Assembly (NCBI GenBank): GCA_964616135.1
Contig: CAZTTQ010000009.1
Coordinates: 1-35,872 of the forward strand
Source of the DNA: JAJYIV01 sp964616135
GTDB lineage: Bacteria > Patescibacteriota > Patescibacteriia > UBA9934 > GWF2-40-263
Direction: 5' to 3'
Length of the DNA stretch: 35,872 nucleotides
Shown here piece after piece: positions 1 through 7,270 of the stretch. The position numbers were made by a program, and so were the translations under genes. The stretch's first letter is position 1; each line of letters begins with the position of its first letter. A model generated the notes under the pieces. That model did no database searches, had not been told where the DNA came from, and saw only the letters and a program-made list of their open reading frames with translations.

Positions 1-1335
1 TTCCAACGCGCGGCGCAGGATGTTCGCGCCAACCTGTTCGTCGGCCGCGAGCGTCAGGCCGTCCAGGGCCGACAACGCGCGGATGAGCGCGACGCCGCCG
101 CCTGGCACGATGCCTTCTTCCACGGCGGCGCGCGTGGCGGACACCGCGTCTTCGATGCGGTGCTTTTTCTCCTTCATTTCCGTTTCCGTGGCCGCGCCGA
201 CCTTGATGACGGCGACGCCGCCGGAGAGCTTGGCGATGCGTTCGTTCAACTTCTCGCGTTCATATTCGGATTCCGTCTGTTTCTGCTGCGCGCGCAGCAT
301 GGACAGCCGTTCCGTGATGGCCGCCTTGTCCCCGTGGCCCCCGACGACGGTCGTGTGGTCCTTGGTGGACACGACTTTCTGCGCATGGCCGAGATCGGAC
401 AATTCGACCGATTCGAGCTTCAATCCCACGTCCTCCGTGATGACCTTGCCGCCCGTCAGGAGCGCGATGTCCGCGAGCATTTCCTTGCGGCGGTCGCCGA
501 AGCCGGGCGCCTTGACGGCGAGCGTGTGAAACGCGCCGCGCAGCTTGTTCACGACCAAGGTCGCGAGCGCTTCGCTGTCGATATCGTCGCACAGCACGAC
601 CAATTCCTTGCGGCCGGCGGCGGCGACTTTTTCCATGACCGGCAGGATGTCCTGCACGGAGGAAATCTTCTTGTCCGTGATGAGGATGGCGACGTCGCGG
701 TATTCCGCCTCCATGCGTTCCTGGTTGGTCACCAGGTAGTGGGACGCGTAGCCGCGGTCAAACTGCATGCCCTCCACGACGTCCACTTCCACGCCGAAGC
801 TCTGGCCTTCCTCCACCGTAATCACGCCGCCCTCCCCCACTTGGGACATGGCCTTGGCAATGATGGCGCCGATGCCGGCGTCATTAGCGGAAATGCTTGC
901 AACCTTGGCGATTTCATCGCCCTTGGTCGGCTTGGCGATGTTCTTGATTTCGGCCAGGACGGCTTCCATGCCTTTTTCCATGCCGCGGCGGAGCGCCTGC
1001 GGGTTGGTGCCGGCCGTCACGTTGCGCAGCCCTTCTTGAATAAGGGATTGGGCCAACACGGTGGCCGTGGTGGTGCCGTCGCCGGCGACGTCATTCGTCT
1101 TGGAAGCCACCTGCTTCACCAATTCGGCGCCGAGGTTTTCCACCTTGTCCTCCAATTCAATCTCCTTGGCGACCGTCACGCCGTCCTTGGTGACGACCGG
1201 GGCGCCAAAACCGCGGTCCAAAATGACGTTGCGGCCCTTGGGACCCAACGTGACCTTTACCGCGTTCGCCAACTGGTCCACGCCGCGCTTCAGCTTGGCA
1301 CGGACGTCTTCATTGAAGGTGATGAGCTTGGCCAT
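1..1335 (-). CDS. groL: 60 kDa chaperonin GroEL, 5' part (truncated by window edge)
   Basis: Group I chaperonin subunit. Fourteen copies form the double-ring ATPase that folds cytosolic proteins together with GroES. The visible 445 codons are about four fifths of the usual ~540; the C-terminus lies outside the window. The N-terminus starts MAKLITFNEDVRAKLKRG. The ATP-binding motif GDGTTTATV is at residues 85-93, and the helix ETEMKEKKHRIEDA and the glycine cluster VEEGIVPGGG follow near the cut. The ATG lies one base after the groES stop, so the two are one operon under the CIRCE-like operator upstream. Nothing unusual in the visible residues. Confidence 0.98.
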   Translation of the reverse strand, partial: MAKLITFNEDVRAKLKRGVDQLANAVKVTLGPKGRNVILDRGFGAPVVTKDGVTVAKEIELEDKVENLGAELVKQVASKTNDVAGDGTTTATVLAQSLIQEGLRNVTAGTNPQALRRGMEKGMEAVLAEIKNIAKPTKGDEIAKVASISANDAGIGAIIAKAMSQVGEGGVITVEEGQSFGVEVDVVEGMQFDRGYASHYLVTNQERMEAEYRDVAILITDKKISSVQDILPVMEKVAAAGRKELVVLCDDIDSEALATLVVNKLRGAFHTLAVKAPGFGDRRKEMLADIALLTGGKVITEDVGLKLESVELSDLGHAQKVVSTKDHTTVVGGHGDKAAITERLSMLRAQQKQTESEYEREKLNERIAKLSGGVAVIKVGAATETEMKEKKHRIEDAVSATRAAVEEGIVPGGGVALIRALSALDGLTLAADEQVGANILRRALE

Positions 1336-1336
1336 A

Positions 1337-1624
1337 TTATTCGATCACCGCCATCACGTCCTCCGCGCGGATGACGAGCAGTTTTTCGTTTCCGAGTTTG
1401 ATTTCATCCGGCGAATACTTCTTGAACACGACTTTTTCCCCCACCTTCACTTCCATGGCGGAGCGGGAGCCGTTTTCCAACGTGCGGCCGGGACCCACGG
1501 CAATGACCTCACCGCGTTCCGGGCGTTCTTTTCCGGCAGTGTCGGGAATGATGATTCCGGAGGCCAATTTCTCCTCCGTGATGGGTTTTACAACAAGATG
1601 ATCAGAGAGAGGACGAAGGTTCAT
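1337..1624 (-). CDS. groS: 10 kDa co-chaperonin GroES
   Basis: Co-chaperonin that caps the GroEL ring. 95 residues, the normal family length. It starts MNLRPLSDHLVVKPITEEK, followed by the mobile-loop region SGIIIPDTAGKERPERGEV and the conserved core AVGPGRTLENG; it ends VIRAEDVMAVIE. First gene of groES-groEL, with one base between stop and the next ATG. No clear Shine-Dalgarno precedes the ATG. A CIRCE-like inverted repeat lies 13 bases upstream, so HrcA-type heat-shock repression is likely. Confidence 0.97.
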   Translation of the reverse strand: MNLRPLSDHLVVKPITEEKLASGIIIPDTAGKERPERGEVIAVGPGRTLENGSRSAMEVKVGEKVVFKKYSPDEIKLGNEKLLVIRAEDVMAVIE

Positions 1625-1636
1625 AGGAATGCTACG

Positions 1637-1663
1637 TTAGCACTCTTTATATACGATTGCTAA
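1637..1663 (-). promoter_or_regulatory. CIRCE operator (HrcA binding site) upstream of groES-groEL
   Basis: The inverted repeat TTAGCACTC, nine bases, GATTGCTAA matches the CIRCE consensus TTAGCACTC-N9-GAGTGCTAA with one mismatch in the second arm. It sits 13 bp upstream of groES, overlapping an A/T-rich stretch that reads TATATAAAG on the coding strand and probably includes the -10 region. CIRCE is the known target of the HrcA repressor; hrcA itself is not in this window. Confidence 0.9.
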
Positions 1664-1703
1664 CTTCAAAAAATATTATAGATATATTATATGGAAAAGG
1701 TCG

Positions 1704-2936
1704 TCAAGACTCCTGTTTACGACTGGAAACAATAGCGGCGGCGGCCAAGGACATCCCGGGCCAGAGGCTCCACAGATAATGATCGAAACACATTACAGGC
1801 AGCAGAACCAGAGCGAACGCCAGGCCCCAGGTTTTCCCTTCCCCGTCCGCGTTCTCCCATGCCAACCATGCTTTTGGTCCGACCACGGACAGAAAGGCAA
1901 AGAACCCGAGGAACCCAACTTCAGCCAAAAGAAGCAGGAGCGCGTTATGTACCGGCTGCGACGCCCAGGCAGGAACGGTCGCGTCACGCATCACCAAGAC
2001 AGCCGTGTAGTTCCCCGGACCGACGCCGGTCACGGGATTTTGCAAAAAGACGGTCGACCATTCTTTGAGCTGGGAAACGCGTTCGTTCACCGAAGCCTGC
2101 TCCAAGCGATTACCCGCATCTGCGCGGGCCAGGAACGACGGAGCGAACGGGAGCACGGTCAGCAGGATGCCGGCTGCGGCGGCGGTCAAAGCGGGCAACG
2201 CGCGGCGGCGCAAACGGAATGCAAGCCAGGCCGCCGCCAGCAGCGTCCCGATGGCCGCGGCGCGGGAGAATGACAGGGCGAGGACGGACCCAGCAACAGC
2301 CAGGCCACCGTATTTCAGCAGCACTTCTCGACGCGAGGCCGCCGTGAGCCGAAACGCGGCAAACAATCCGACCGCGGCGAACCCGCCCAACATGTTCGGG
2401 TGAGGCAATGGTCCGTAAGCGCGCATCAGGCGGCCGGCGGCCGTTTCCACCACCGCGACGCCGGCCTGGGACGCGTCCCGGGCCGCCAATCCGAGCCAGG
2501 AAAACGCGCCGTTGCCGCCCGTGGCCGTTTGCCACCACGCCAACGCGGCGACCGGGACCAATCCGAGGACAAACGCATGGGCGGCCGCCCGGGGAGACGC
2601 TGCGCTCACACGGACACCCTGGACCAACAGCACGGCGCAGGCCGCGTGGAACACATACACCAAGCCGAGCCATGGCAGGCGCGCAAAGACCACGGAAAGA
2701 CCGACGGCAATCAACGGCCAGAACCAGGCAGCCAAGCCTTTGGCGACGCGGTCCCATCCAAGCAACGTAACGGCGAGCAGGACCAGCAACTCCGTGCCGT
2801 ACACGGACACGACGCCGTATTGCCACACAGCGTGGCCGACCGACGGCGTGGCGAACATGTACCGGGTTTGCCACGGCAGCAAAAACAACACCGCGAGCAG
2901 CAGGCGGCGGGCCAGACGGTCGCGGTGTTCATTCAT
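1704..2936 (-). CDS. O-antigen ligase / Wzy-type polymerase-like membrane protein
   Basis: Polytopic inner-membrane protein of 410 residues with about ten hydrophobic segments. It resembles the O-antigen ligase family (Wzy_C / WaaL-like), which transfers or polymerises glycans on the outer face of the membrane. Family-like features are the segment AYGPLPHPNMLGGF (residues ~173-186), LSFSRAAAIG, the periplasmic-loop motif SVNERVSQLKEW followed by NPVTGVGPGNY, and PVHNALLLLLAEVGF. The start overlaps the end of the upstream nucleotidyltransferase-like gene by eight bases, so the pair is translationally coupled. The glycan substrate cannot be told from sequence. Upstream groES has its own promoter. 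Confidence 0.8.
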   Translation of the reverse strand: MNEHRDRLARRLLLAVLFLLPWQTRYMFATPSVGHAVWQYGVVSVYGTELLVLLAVTLLGWDRVAKGLAAWFWPLIAVGLSVVFARLPWLGLVYVFHAACAVLLVQGVRVSAASPRAAAHAFVLGLVPVAALAWWQTATGGNGAFSWLGLAARDASQAGVAVVETAAGRLMRAYGPLPHPNMLGGFAAVGLFAAFRLTAASRREVLLKYGGLAVAGSVLALSFSRAAAIGTLLAAAWLAFRLRRRALPALTAAAAGILLTVLPFAPSFLARADAGNRLEQASVNERVSQLKEWSTVFLQNPVTGVGPGNYTAVLVMRDATVPAWASQPVHNALLLLLAEVGFLGFFAFLSVVGPKAWLAWENADGEGKTWGLAFALVLLPVMCFDHYLWSLWPGMSLAAAAIVSSRKQES

Positions 2937-3849
2937 AGGCGGTCACGAGTTCTTGGAACCGGTCGCGGAATTCCTCCCGACGATCCACGTCATGGAATTT
3001 TAAGGCCTTGCGTGTCAGCACGACGGAACTATCCTCGTTTGCCCGCATCCGCAACACCGCGGGGAGGCGGAATTCCTGCAGGCGACGCGCCCACGGCTCA
3101 AGACGCACGAAGAACGACCTCAAGACGTTCCCCCTTCTGGCAAAGAGGGGGTGGCGCGTCAGGCGCGGATGGGACGCGCGCGGCCGGGCGTGCGGCAACA
3201 TCTCCCCTGCCCACGCGTTCGCCGCGTGATACGGCTCCCAGGCGCCCACCACGGGCACGAGGGATTTGGACCAGAAGGCCAAGTACGGATCCCCGCCAAA
3301 CAGGGCGAACGGCTTCACGTTCGCATCATCCGCGTCCAAGAAGAAACTGAAGCAGAACGGATCCGCGATGGTACGGCCCGGACGGGCTCCGAACGCGATG
3401 AATGGCGCCACGGAAAGGAACCGGGTGACCCAAAGAGTGCCCGGCTCCGCCAACACCAGTAGGTCGATATCGCTCTCGGGACGCGTATGCCACCAAGACA
3501 GCGTATTCGCCGCGGCAACGCCGCGGACGGTTGGTATCCACGACAACCACCGTGCCGCCAACCGCAGGTAGCGGAATTTGCGACGGGCGTCCCCTTCCCG
3601 CTCCAACCGCTGGCGGGCTAAAACGGCAACGTCCGCCCCGCGCAGGGCGTAAAACCCGTCAGCCGTCTCCAATCGGTCGGCCAACCACGCGCTCTCCGCC
3701 AACGTACGGCGGACAACGCCCAACGTCGTCGGGCAACAGGGGAACCACAGCCACTTCCACACCTCAAACGACGTGACGGGATATTGGTGGACGGCAAACC
3801 AACACACGGTGTGCAAAATGGACCGTTCCAAATCCGTGGGACCCGCCAT
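2929..3849 (-). CDS. nucleotidyltransferase-fold protein
   Basis: About 306 residues. The segment NTLSWWHTRPESDIDLLVLAE carries the DxD signature (SDIDLLV) of minimal nucleotidyltransferases of the Pol-beta superfamily; the rest is a Trp-rich, mostly helical body. The N-terminus (LERSILHTVCWFAVHQYPVT) resembles a winged-helix. Substrate unknown. I chose the ATG at 3849 because an upstream in-frame ATG at 3885 lies inside the yidC terminator hairpin. A TACGGT -10-like box sits nine bases before this ATG and there is no Shine-Dalgarno, so the message may be leaderless. The 3' end overlaps the O-antigen-ligase-like gene, so it may serve surface glycan metabolism (inference). Confidence 0.7.
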   Translation of the reverse strand: MAGPTDLERSILHTVCWFAVHQYPVTSFEVWKWLWFPCCPTTLGVVRRTLAESAWLADRLETADGFYALRGADVAVLARQRLEREGDARRKFRYLRLAARWLSWIPTVRGVAAANTLSWWHTRPESDIDLLVLAEPGTLWVTRFLSVAPFIAFGARPGRTIADPFCFSFFLDADDANVKPFALFGGDPYLAFWSKSLVPVVGAWEPYHAANAWAGEMLPHARPRASHPRLTRHPLFARRGNVLRSFFVRLEPWARRLQEFRLPAVLRMRANEDSSVVLTRKALKFHDVDRREEFRDRFQELVTAYE

Positions 3850-3883
3850 ATGCCTGGCACCGTACCCGTTCTGGGCGAAAAGC

Positions 3884-3913
3884 AAAAGCGCCCGGAGAGA
3901 TCCGAGCGCTTTT
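3884..3913 (-). terminator. rho-independent terminator after yidC
   Basis: Perfect arms AAAAGCGC / GCGCTTTT extend inward through five more pairs (one G-T wobble) around a TCTC loop. It begins four bases after the yidC stop and ends in a T-run on the minus strand. Confidence 0.85.
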
Positions 3914-3916
3914 CCG

Positions 3917-4651
3917 CTACTTCACTTCGGCCGGCAGCGGATTTTTCTTGAACACGAGGAACTGCTGCAGGATGGAGATGAGGCTGACGGCTACCCAGTA
4001 CAAGGTAAGGCCCGCCGGCAACGACCAGCTGATGACGACCGTCATAATAGGCATCATGTACGTCATGGACTGGTTCATCGACGCCATCATGTCTTCGTCC
4101 TTGGCACCGTCCTTGGCACGCAAGGTGGCGGGCGGACGCTTCAACATGAGCATCTTTGTCTGCACGAACTGCGAAGCGCCGGCCAAGAGGGCCAACGGGA
4201 TGCTGCGCTTCCCCAAGTCCACGATGCCGAGGAACATCTCGTTGATGTTGCCCGGGTTGGAAACGAAGGAGTACAGCAACGACAGGTTGGTTTCCGCGAG
4301 CCCCAGGCGCAGCACGCGGTAGAGCGCGATGAGGACCGGAATCTGAATGAGGAGCGGCAGGCAGGAGGAAAGCGGATTCACCTTTTCCTTGGTGTAGAGC
4401 TCCATCATTTCCTTTGCCAATGCTTCCTTGTTGTCCTTGTGCTTTTCCTTGAGCGCGTCGAGCTTGGGCTGCAGCTGCTGCATCGCACGCTGGGATTTGA
4501 GCGACGCGCCGGTCAACGGCCACAGGACCAACTTGATGACCACCGTCAGCGCGATGATCGCGAACCCCATGTCCGCCCCGGGAATCACGTTGTAAAGCCC
4601 GATCAACAGGTTGAACATCGGCTGTTCCAGGACGGTTTGGAAGATGTTCAT
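3917..4651 (-). CDS. yidC: YidC/Oxa1 membrane protein insertase
   Basis: Inserts and folds inner-membrane proteins, alone or with SecYEG. 244 residues, the short form without the large periplasmic domain and without a lipobox. The order is an N-terminal helix with the segment FNLLIGLYNVIPG, helix GFAIIALTVVIKLVLWPL with the conserved hydrophilic-groove lysine, a charged cytoplasmic hairpin rich in K and E (residues ~50-90), NPLSSCLPLLIQIPVLIALYR, the loop with NEMFLGIVDLGKRS, and C-terminal helices including MMPIMTVVISWSLPAGLTLYW. The ATG is seven bases after nusA ends, so the two are in one transcript ended by the hairpin at 3884-3913. Confidence 0.95.
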   Translation of the reverse strand: MNIFQTVLEQPMFNLLIGLYNVIPGADMGFAIIALTVVIKLVLWPLTGASLKSQRAMQQLQPKLDALKEKHKDNKEALAKEMMELYTKEKVNPLSSCLPLLIQIPVLIALYRVLRLGLAETNLSLLYSFVSNPGNINEMFLGIVDLGKRSIPLALLAGASQFVQTKMLMLKRPPATLRAKDGAKDEDMMASMNQSMTYMMPIMTVVISWSLPAGLTLYWVAVSLISILQQFLVFKKNPLPAEVK

Positions 4652-4657
4652 AGGAAA

Positions 4658-5887
4658 TTAGGCCTTGGGAGCCTCTTCGGCGGCGGGGGCTTCCGGCGCG
4701 GCTTCCGTCTCCACCTTCTTGCCGGTCTTTTCCGCAATGTTAATGCGCCAGCCGGTCAGCTTGGAGGCCAAGCGGACGTTCTGGCCGCCCTTGCCGATGG
4801 CCAAGGACAACTGGTCGTCGGCCACGTGCACCGTGGCGATCTTTTCCGCTTCGTCCAAGTCCACGCGTTCCACCTTGGCCGGGGAAAGTGCCTTGGCGAT
4901 GAAGGAAGCCGGGGTCGCGTCCCATTCGATGATGTCCACCTTTTCACCGCCCAGTTCCGCGATGATGGTCTGGATACGGGTGCCGCGCTGGCCGATACAG
5001 GCGCCGATCGGGTCGACGTCCGCGTCCGCCGTCCACACGGCCACCTTGGAACGGGCGCCGGCCTCGCGGGCGACCGCCTTAAGTTCCACGATTTTCTCCG
5101 CGACTTCCGGAATTTCGGCCACGAACAGGCTGCGGACGACTTCTTCCGAGGCACGGGAGAGCAAAATTTCCGGTCCGCGGGTGGTCAGGCCGACCTGCTT
5201 CACGAATACCTTCACGCGGGCGCCCGGCACGTAGCGTTCCGTCGGGATCTGGTCCTCCGCGCGGATGATGCCGGTGGTGCGGCCCAAATCGACCAACACG
5301 ATACGGCCCTCACGGCGCTGGACCGTGCCGTTCAGGATCTGGCCTTCATGCTGCTTGAACTCGTTGAAGATGATTTCACGTTCCGCCTCACGCAGCTTTT
5401 GCGTGATCACCTGCTTGGCGGTCATGGCGGCCATGCGGCCGAATTCGCCCGGCTGCGGCATTTCCGTGCGGATAATGTCGCCGACGGCGGCGTCTTCCTT
5501 TCCCTTTTTTGCCTCCGAGATCATGACGTCGGTCTTGGGGTTGAACGCCAAGCCGGCTTCTTCTTCCAACGAAACCGTCGGCATCGGTTCACCCTTGGCG
5601 CGGGCTTCCTCAATCTGCTTGGCGAGCGCCTCGGCCTTGGCCGTGCGTTCCGCCTGCTGGCGTTCCATTTCCACCAAGTCCACGTCTTCCACGACCGTCT
5701 TCACGTCGAACACGCGCACCTTGCCGTCCGCCGGATCAAACGTGGCTTCCACGTTCTGGTCCTTGTCCCCGTAATCCTTACGGTACGCGGCGGCCATGGC
5801 GGCGTTGATCGCGTCAATCACCGCTTCATAGGCGATGCCTTTTTCTTCCGAAATTTGACGGATGGCTTGTTCGATGGGAGAAGACAT
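4658..5887 (-). CDS. nusA: transcription termination/antitermination factor NusA
   Basis: RNA polymerase-associated factor controlling pausing, termination and antitermination. 409 residues. The N-terminal polymerase-binding domain (AIRQISEEKGIAYEAVIDAI) is interrupted around residues 75-110 by a charged, Ala/Glu-rich segment that looks like a lineage-specific insert. It is followed by VGDIIRTEMPQPGEFGRMAA, an S1 domain (GQILNGTVQRREGRIVLVDLG), and two KH domains with the GxxG-like loops GQRGTRI and GKGGQNVRLA. The acidic Ala/Glu-rich tail replaces the C-terminal repeats seen in enterobacteria. Downstream yidC follows after six bases. A TAATAG box close to the ATG could be a -10, but no good -35 was found. 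Confidence 0.95.
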   Translation of the reverse strand: MSSPIEQAIRQISEEKGIAYEAVIDAINAAMAAAYRKDYGDKDQNVEATFDPADGKVRVFDVKTVVEDVDLVEMERQQAERTAKAEALAKQIEEARAKGEPMPTVSLEEEAGLAFNPKTDVMISEAKKGKEDAAVGDIIRTEMPQPGEFGRMAAMTAKQVITQKLREAEREIIFNEFKQHEGQILNGTVQRREGRIVLVDLGRTTGIIRAEDQIPTERYVPGARVKVFVKQVGLTTRGPEILLSRASEEVVRSLFVAEIPEVAEKIVELKAVAREAGARSKVAVWTADADVDPIGACIGQRGTRIQTIIAELGGEKVDIIEWDATPASFIAKALSPAKVERVDLDEAEKIATVHVADDQLSLAIGKGGQNVRLASKLTGWRINIAEKTGKKVETEAAPEAPAAEEAPKA

Positions 5888-5906
5888 AGAGTGCTATTAA
5901 CACAGA

Positions 5907-5930
5907 GACCTGCCGCAGATGCGCCAGGTC
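5907..5930 (-). other. inverted repeat between yraN and nusA
   Basis: On the minus strand the arms GACCTG and CAGGTC, with an inner CGCA/TGCG pair, form a near-perfect stem. There is no T-run, so it is not a classic terminator. It may be a processing or attenuation structure in the nusA leader. Confidence 0.45.
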
Positions 5931-5948
5931 CCAATAGCAGAAAGGCTA

Positions 5949-6323
5949 TCAGAACCCGGCGGGCCCGTCAATGCCGGGATAATGCCGGAAGGCGGGTGGC
6001 GTGCCGGGCTTCCACTCCACCTCCACCACGTCCAAGCGCCACGGACGCCGCTCCTGCCCCGTCGCCTGCACGTAGGCTTCCGCGCAGGCGGCCATGTGGC
6101 GGAACTTCCCGCGCGTGATGGCGGTCTCCGGCGCGCCGAACCGCGCGTTGCGGCGCGTCTTCACCTCCACGAAGACCAGGACGCCGCGTTCCTCGCACAC
6201 CAAGTCGATTTCCCCGAACGGCGTCCGGCGCTGTGCTTCCACCAACCGCAATCCCTTGCAGGCCAAGAACGCGGCCGCCCGCTCTTCCCCGCCGTTCCCA
6301 TACCGTTTTCTCGCATCCAACAT
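5949..6323 (-). CDS. yraN: YraN/UPF0102 family nuclease-fold protein
   Basis: 124 residues, the usual length for the UPF0102 family, which has a restriction-endonuclease-like fold and an uncertain biological role. The motif GEIDLVCEERGVLVFVEVKT (residues ~37-56) contains the D..ExK arrangement typical of PD-(D/E)XK nuclease folds; AITRGKFRHMAACAEAYV follows. I chose the ATG at 6323 because GGGAGG lies five bases upstream. An upstream in-frame ATG at 6398 would read through a perfect 15-bp hairpin and its own promoter. See the hairpin entry: the Shine-Dalgarno sits in the stem, suggesting control of expression. Confidence 0.88.
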   Translation of the reverse strand: MLDARKRYGNGGEERAAAFLACKGLRLVEAQRRTPFGEIDLVCEERGVLVFVEVKTRRNARFGAPETAITRGKFRHMAACAEAYVQATGQERRPWRLDVVEVEWKPGTPPAFRHYPGIDGPAGF

Positions 6324-6324
6324 A

Positions 6325-6358
6325 AAATCCTCCCTCGATGATGATCGGGGGAGGATTT
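6325..6358 (-). promoter_or_regulatory. 15-bp leader hairpin holding the yraN Shine-Dalgarno
   Basis: The arms AAATCCTCCC and GGGAGGATTT extend through a T-G wobble and CGAT/ATCG around a four-base loop. On the minus strand the 3' arm contains the GGGAGG Shine-Dalgarno and is followed by TTTT and then the yraN ATG. It could act as an intrinsic terminator for readthrough from 6402-6791, as a sequestrator of the ribosome site, or both. Confidence 0.8.
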
Positions 6359-6369
6359 CTTCTGCTTCC

Positions 6370-6398
6370 ATCCAAGCGGAAAACCGGACGCCTGTCAA
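6370..6398 (-). promoter_or_regulatory. promoter of yraN
   Basis: TTGACA at 6393-6398, 17-bp spacer, TTGGAT at 6370-6375 on the minus strand. The predicted start near 6363 leaves a ~40-nt leader that is almost entirely the hairpin at 6325-6358. Confidence 0.55.
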
Positions 6399-6401
6399 CG
6401 G

Positions 6402-6791
6402 TTAGGCCTTCTTGTGTTCTTCTTGGCGGGCGCGCATGGCCGGCACATCTCGGCGCACGAAGCGGACGTAACGGACGACGGCAAAAACCGTAAAGCCGAG
6501 CCACAGGAGGAACCAGAACCGGGAGCCCAGGAAACGCACGCGCTCAAAGTGGCAGAAGAACCACGAGAGGCCCGCGACGGCGGACCACACGGCGATCCCG
6601 GCGGCGCGGCGGATGAGCACGCGCGTCAACTTGTTTTCCGCGCGGCGGCGGAGCAAGCCCGCGGCGATGCCGCCGACGAACAAGAGGCCGAGCGCGATGA
6701 AGACGCCGTACGAAACGGCGTCCGACGGGGGCTGCGGGCCCAAGTCGAACCAAAACGACGGCGTGATCAGGGGGCGAAGATCGAGGGACAT
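6402..6791 (-). CDS. small membrane protein of unknown function
   Basis: 129 residues from the ATG at 6791 (MSLDLRPLITP). Three hydrophobic segments: SYGVFIALGLLFVGGIAAGLL, AVWSAVAGLSWFF and FWFLLWLGFTVFAVVRYV. They are separated by strongly basic loops and followed by a charged C-terminus ending in EEHKKA. No recognised domain. The start is fixed by a good promoter (6802-6830) whose -10 is only ten bases upstream; there is no Shine-Dalgarno, so the message is predicted to be nearly leaderless. The yraN hairpin follows about 45 bases after the stop. Confidence 0.75.
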   Translation of the reverse strand: MSLDLRPLITPSFWFDLGPQPPSDAVSYGVFIALGLLFVGGIAAGLLRRRAENKLTRVLIRRAAGIAVWSAVAGLSWFFCHFERVRFLGSRFWFLLWLGFTVFAVVRYVRFVRRDVPAMRARQEEHKKA

Positions 6792-6801
6792 AGTGGGCGG
6801 C

Positions 6802-6830
6802 AGTATAGGCGGAAGGCGCTGTTCCGTCAA
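6802..6830 (-). promoter_or_regulatory. promoter of the 6402-6791 membrane protein gene
   Basis: TTGACG (6825-6830), 17-bp spacer, TATACT (6802-6807) on the minus strand. The ATG begins ten bases after the -10 box, leaving a 5' leader of only a few bases. Confidence 0.75.
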
Positions 6831-6836
6831 CGTTCC

Positions 6837-7100
6837 CTAGGTTCCGGCCGGCGTGCGGACAAAGATGCTCGCGAAGGACGAAAAGAGGTCCGACGCGATG
6901 TCCGTCACGATGAAAATCCCAAAAAACGCGATGCCGACACCCAGCAGCTTCAGGAAGAACCGCGTGCCTCCGTTGCCGAATTTCTGTTCCGCCCAATCAA
7001 TGGAGCCCGTCCAGACTTGGAACTTCTCCGTACGCCAGACAATGAGGAATCCAATGGCCATGACAGCCAATCCAAGGGGGACGCGGAGGAAAATGCTCAT
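6837..7100 (-). CDS. small two-helix membrane protein of unknown function
   Basis: 87 residues from the ATG at 7100 (MSIFLRVPLGLAVMAIGFLI). Two hydrophobic helices (residues ~3-21 and ~55-72) are separated by an amphipathic stretch WRTEKFQVWTGSIDWAEQKF. The overall shape resembles small pilin-like or accessory secretion proteins frequent in Patescibacteria, but there is no specific match. An extended -10 (TGTTATACT) lies ten bases upstream and there is no Shine-Dalgarno, again predicting a leaderless message. Confidence 0.72.
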   Translation of the reverse strand: MSIFLRVPLGLAVMAIGFLIVWRTEKFQVWTGSIDWAEQKFGNGGTRFFLKLLGVGIAFFGIFIVTDIASDLFSSFASIFVRTPAGT

Positions 7101-7122
7101 ACTGGGCAAAAGTATAACACGC

Positions 7123-7151
7123 TTGCCCTTCCCCGATTCCCAGGCTAGCAT
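7123..7151 (+). promoter_or_regulatory. promoter of tRNA-Val(UAC)-uppS
   Basis: TTGCCC (7123-7128), 17-bp spacer, TAGCAT (7146-7151). It ends 26 bases before the mature tRNA. Confidence 0.65.
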
Positions 7152-7177
7152 GGCTTTCACGTTCCGCATGCGGGTGC

Positions 7178-7251
7178 GCGCGCGTAGCTCAGCTGGTTAG
7201 AGCGTCTCGTTTACACCGAGAAGGTCCCAGGTTCGAACCCTGGCGCGCGCA
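7178..7251 (+). tRNA. tRNA-Val (anticodon UAC)
   Basis: Full cloverleaf: acceptor GCGCGCG/CGCGCGC, D arm with AGCTGGTTAGA, anticodon stem TCTCG/CGAGA with loop TTTACAC, T arm CCAGG-TTCGAAC-CCTGG. Position 73 is A and the next bases are CCC, so CCA is not fully encoded, unlike the other four tRNAs here; the CCA-adding enzyme at 18565-19899 would be needed. uppS begins 19 bases downstream and shares the transcript. Confidence 0.95.
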
Positions 7252-7270
7252 CCCGTCTCCGGAACCCCCT

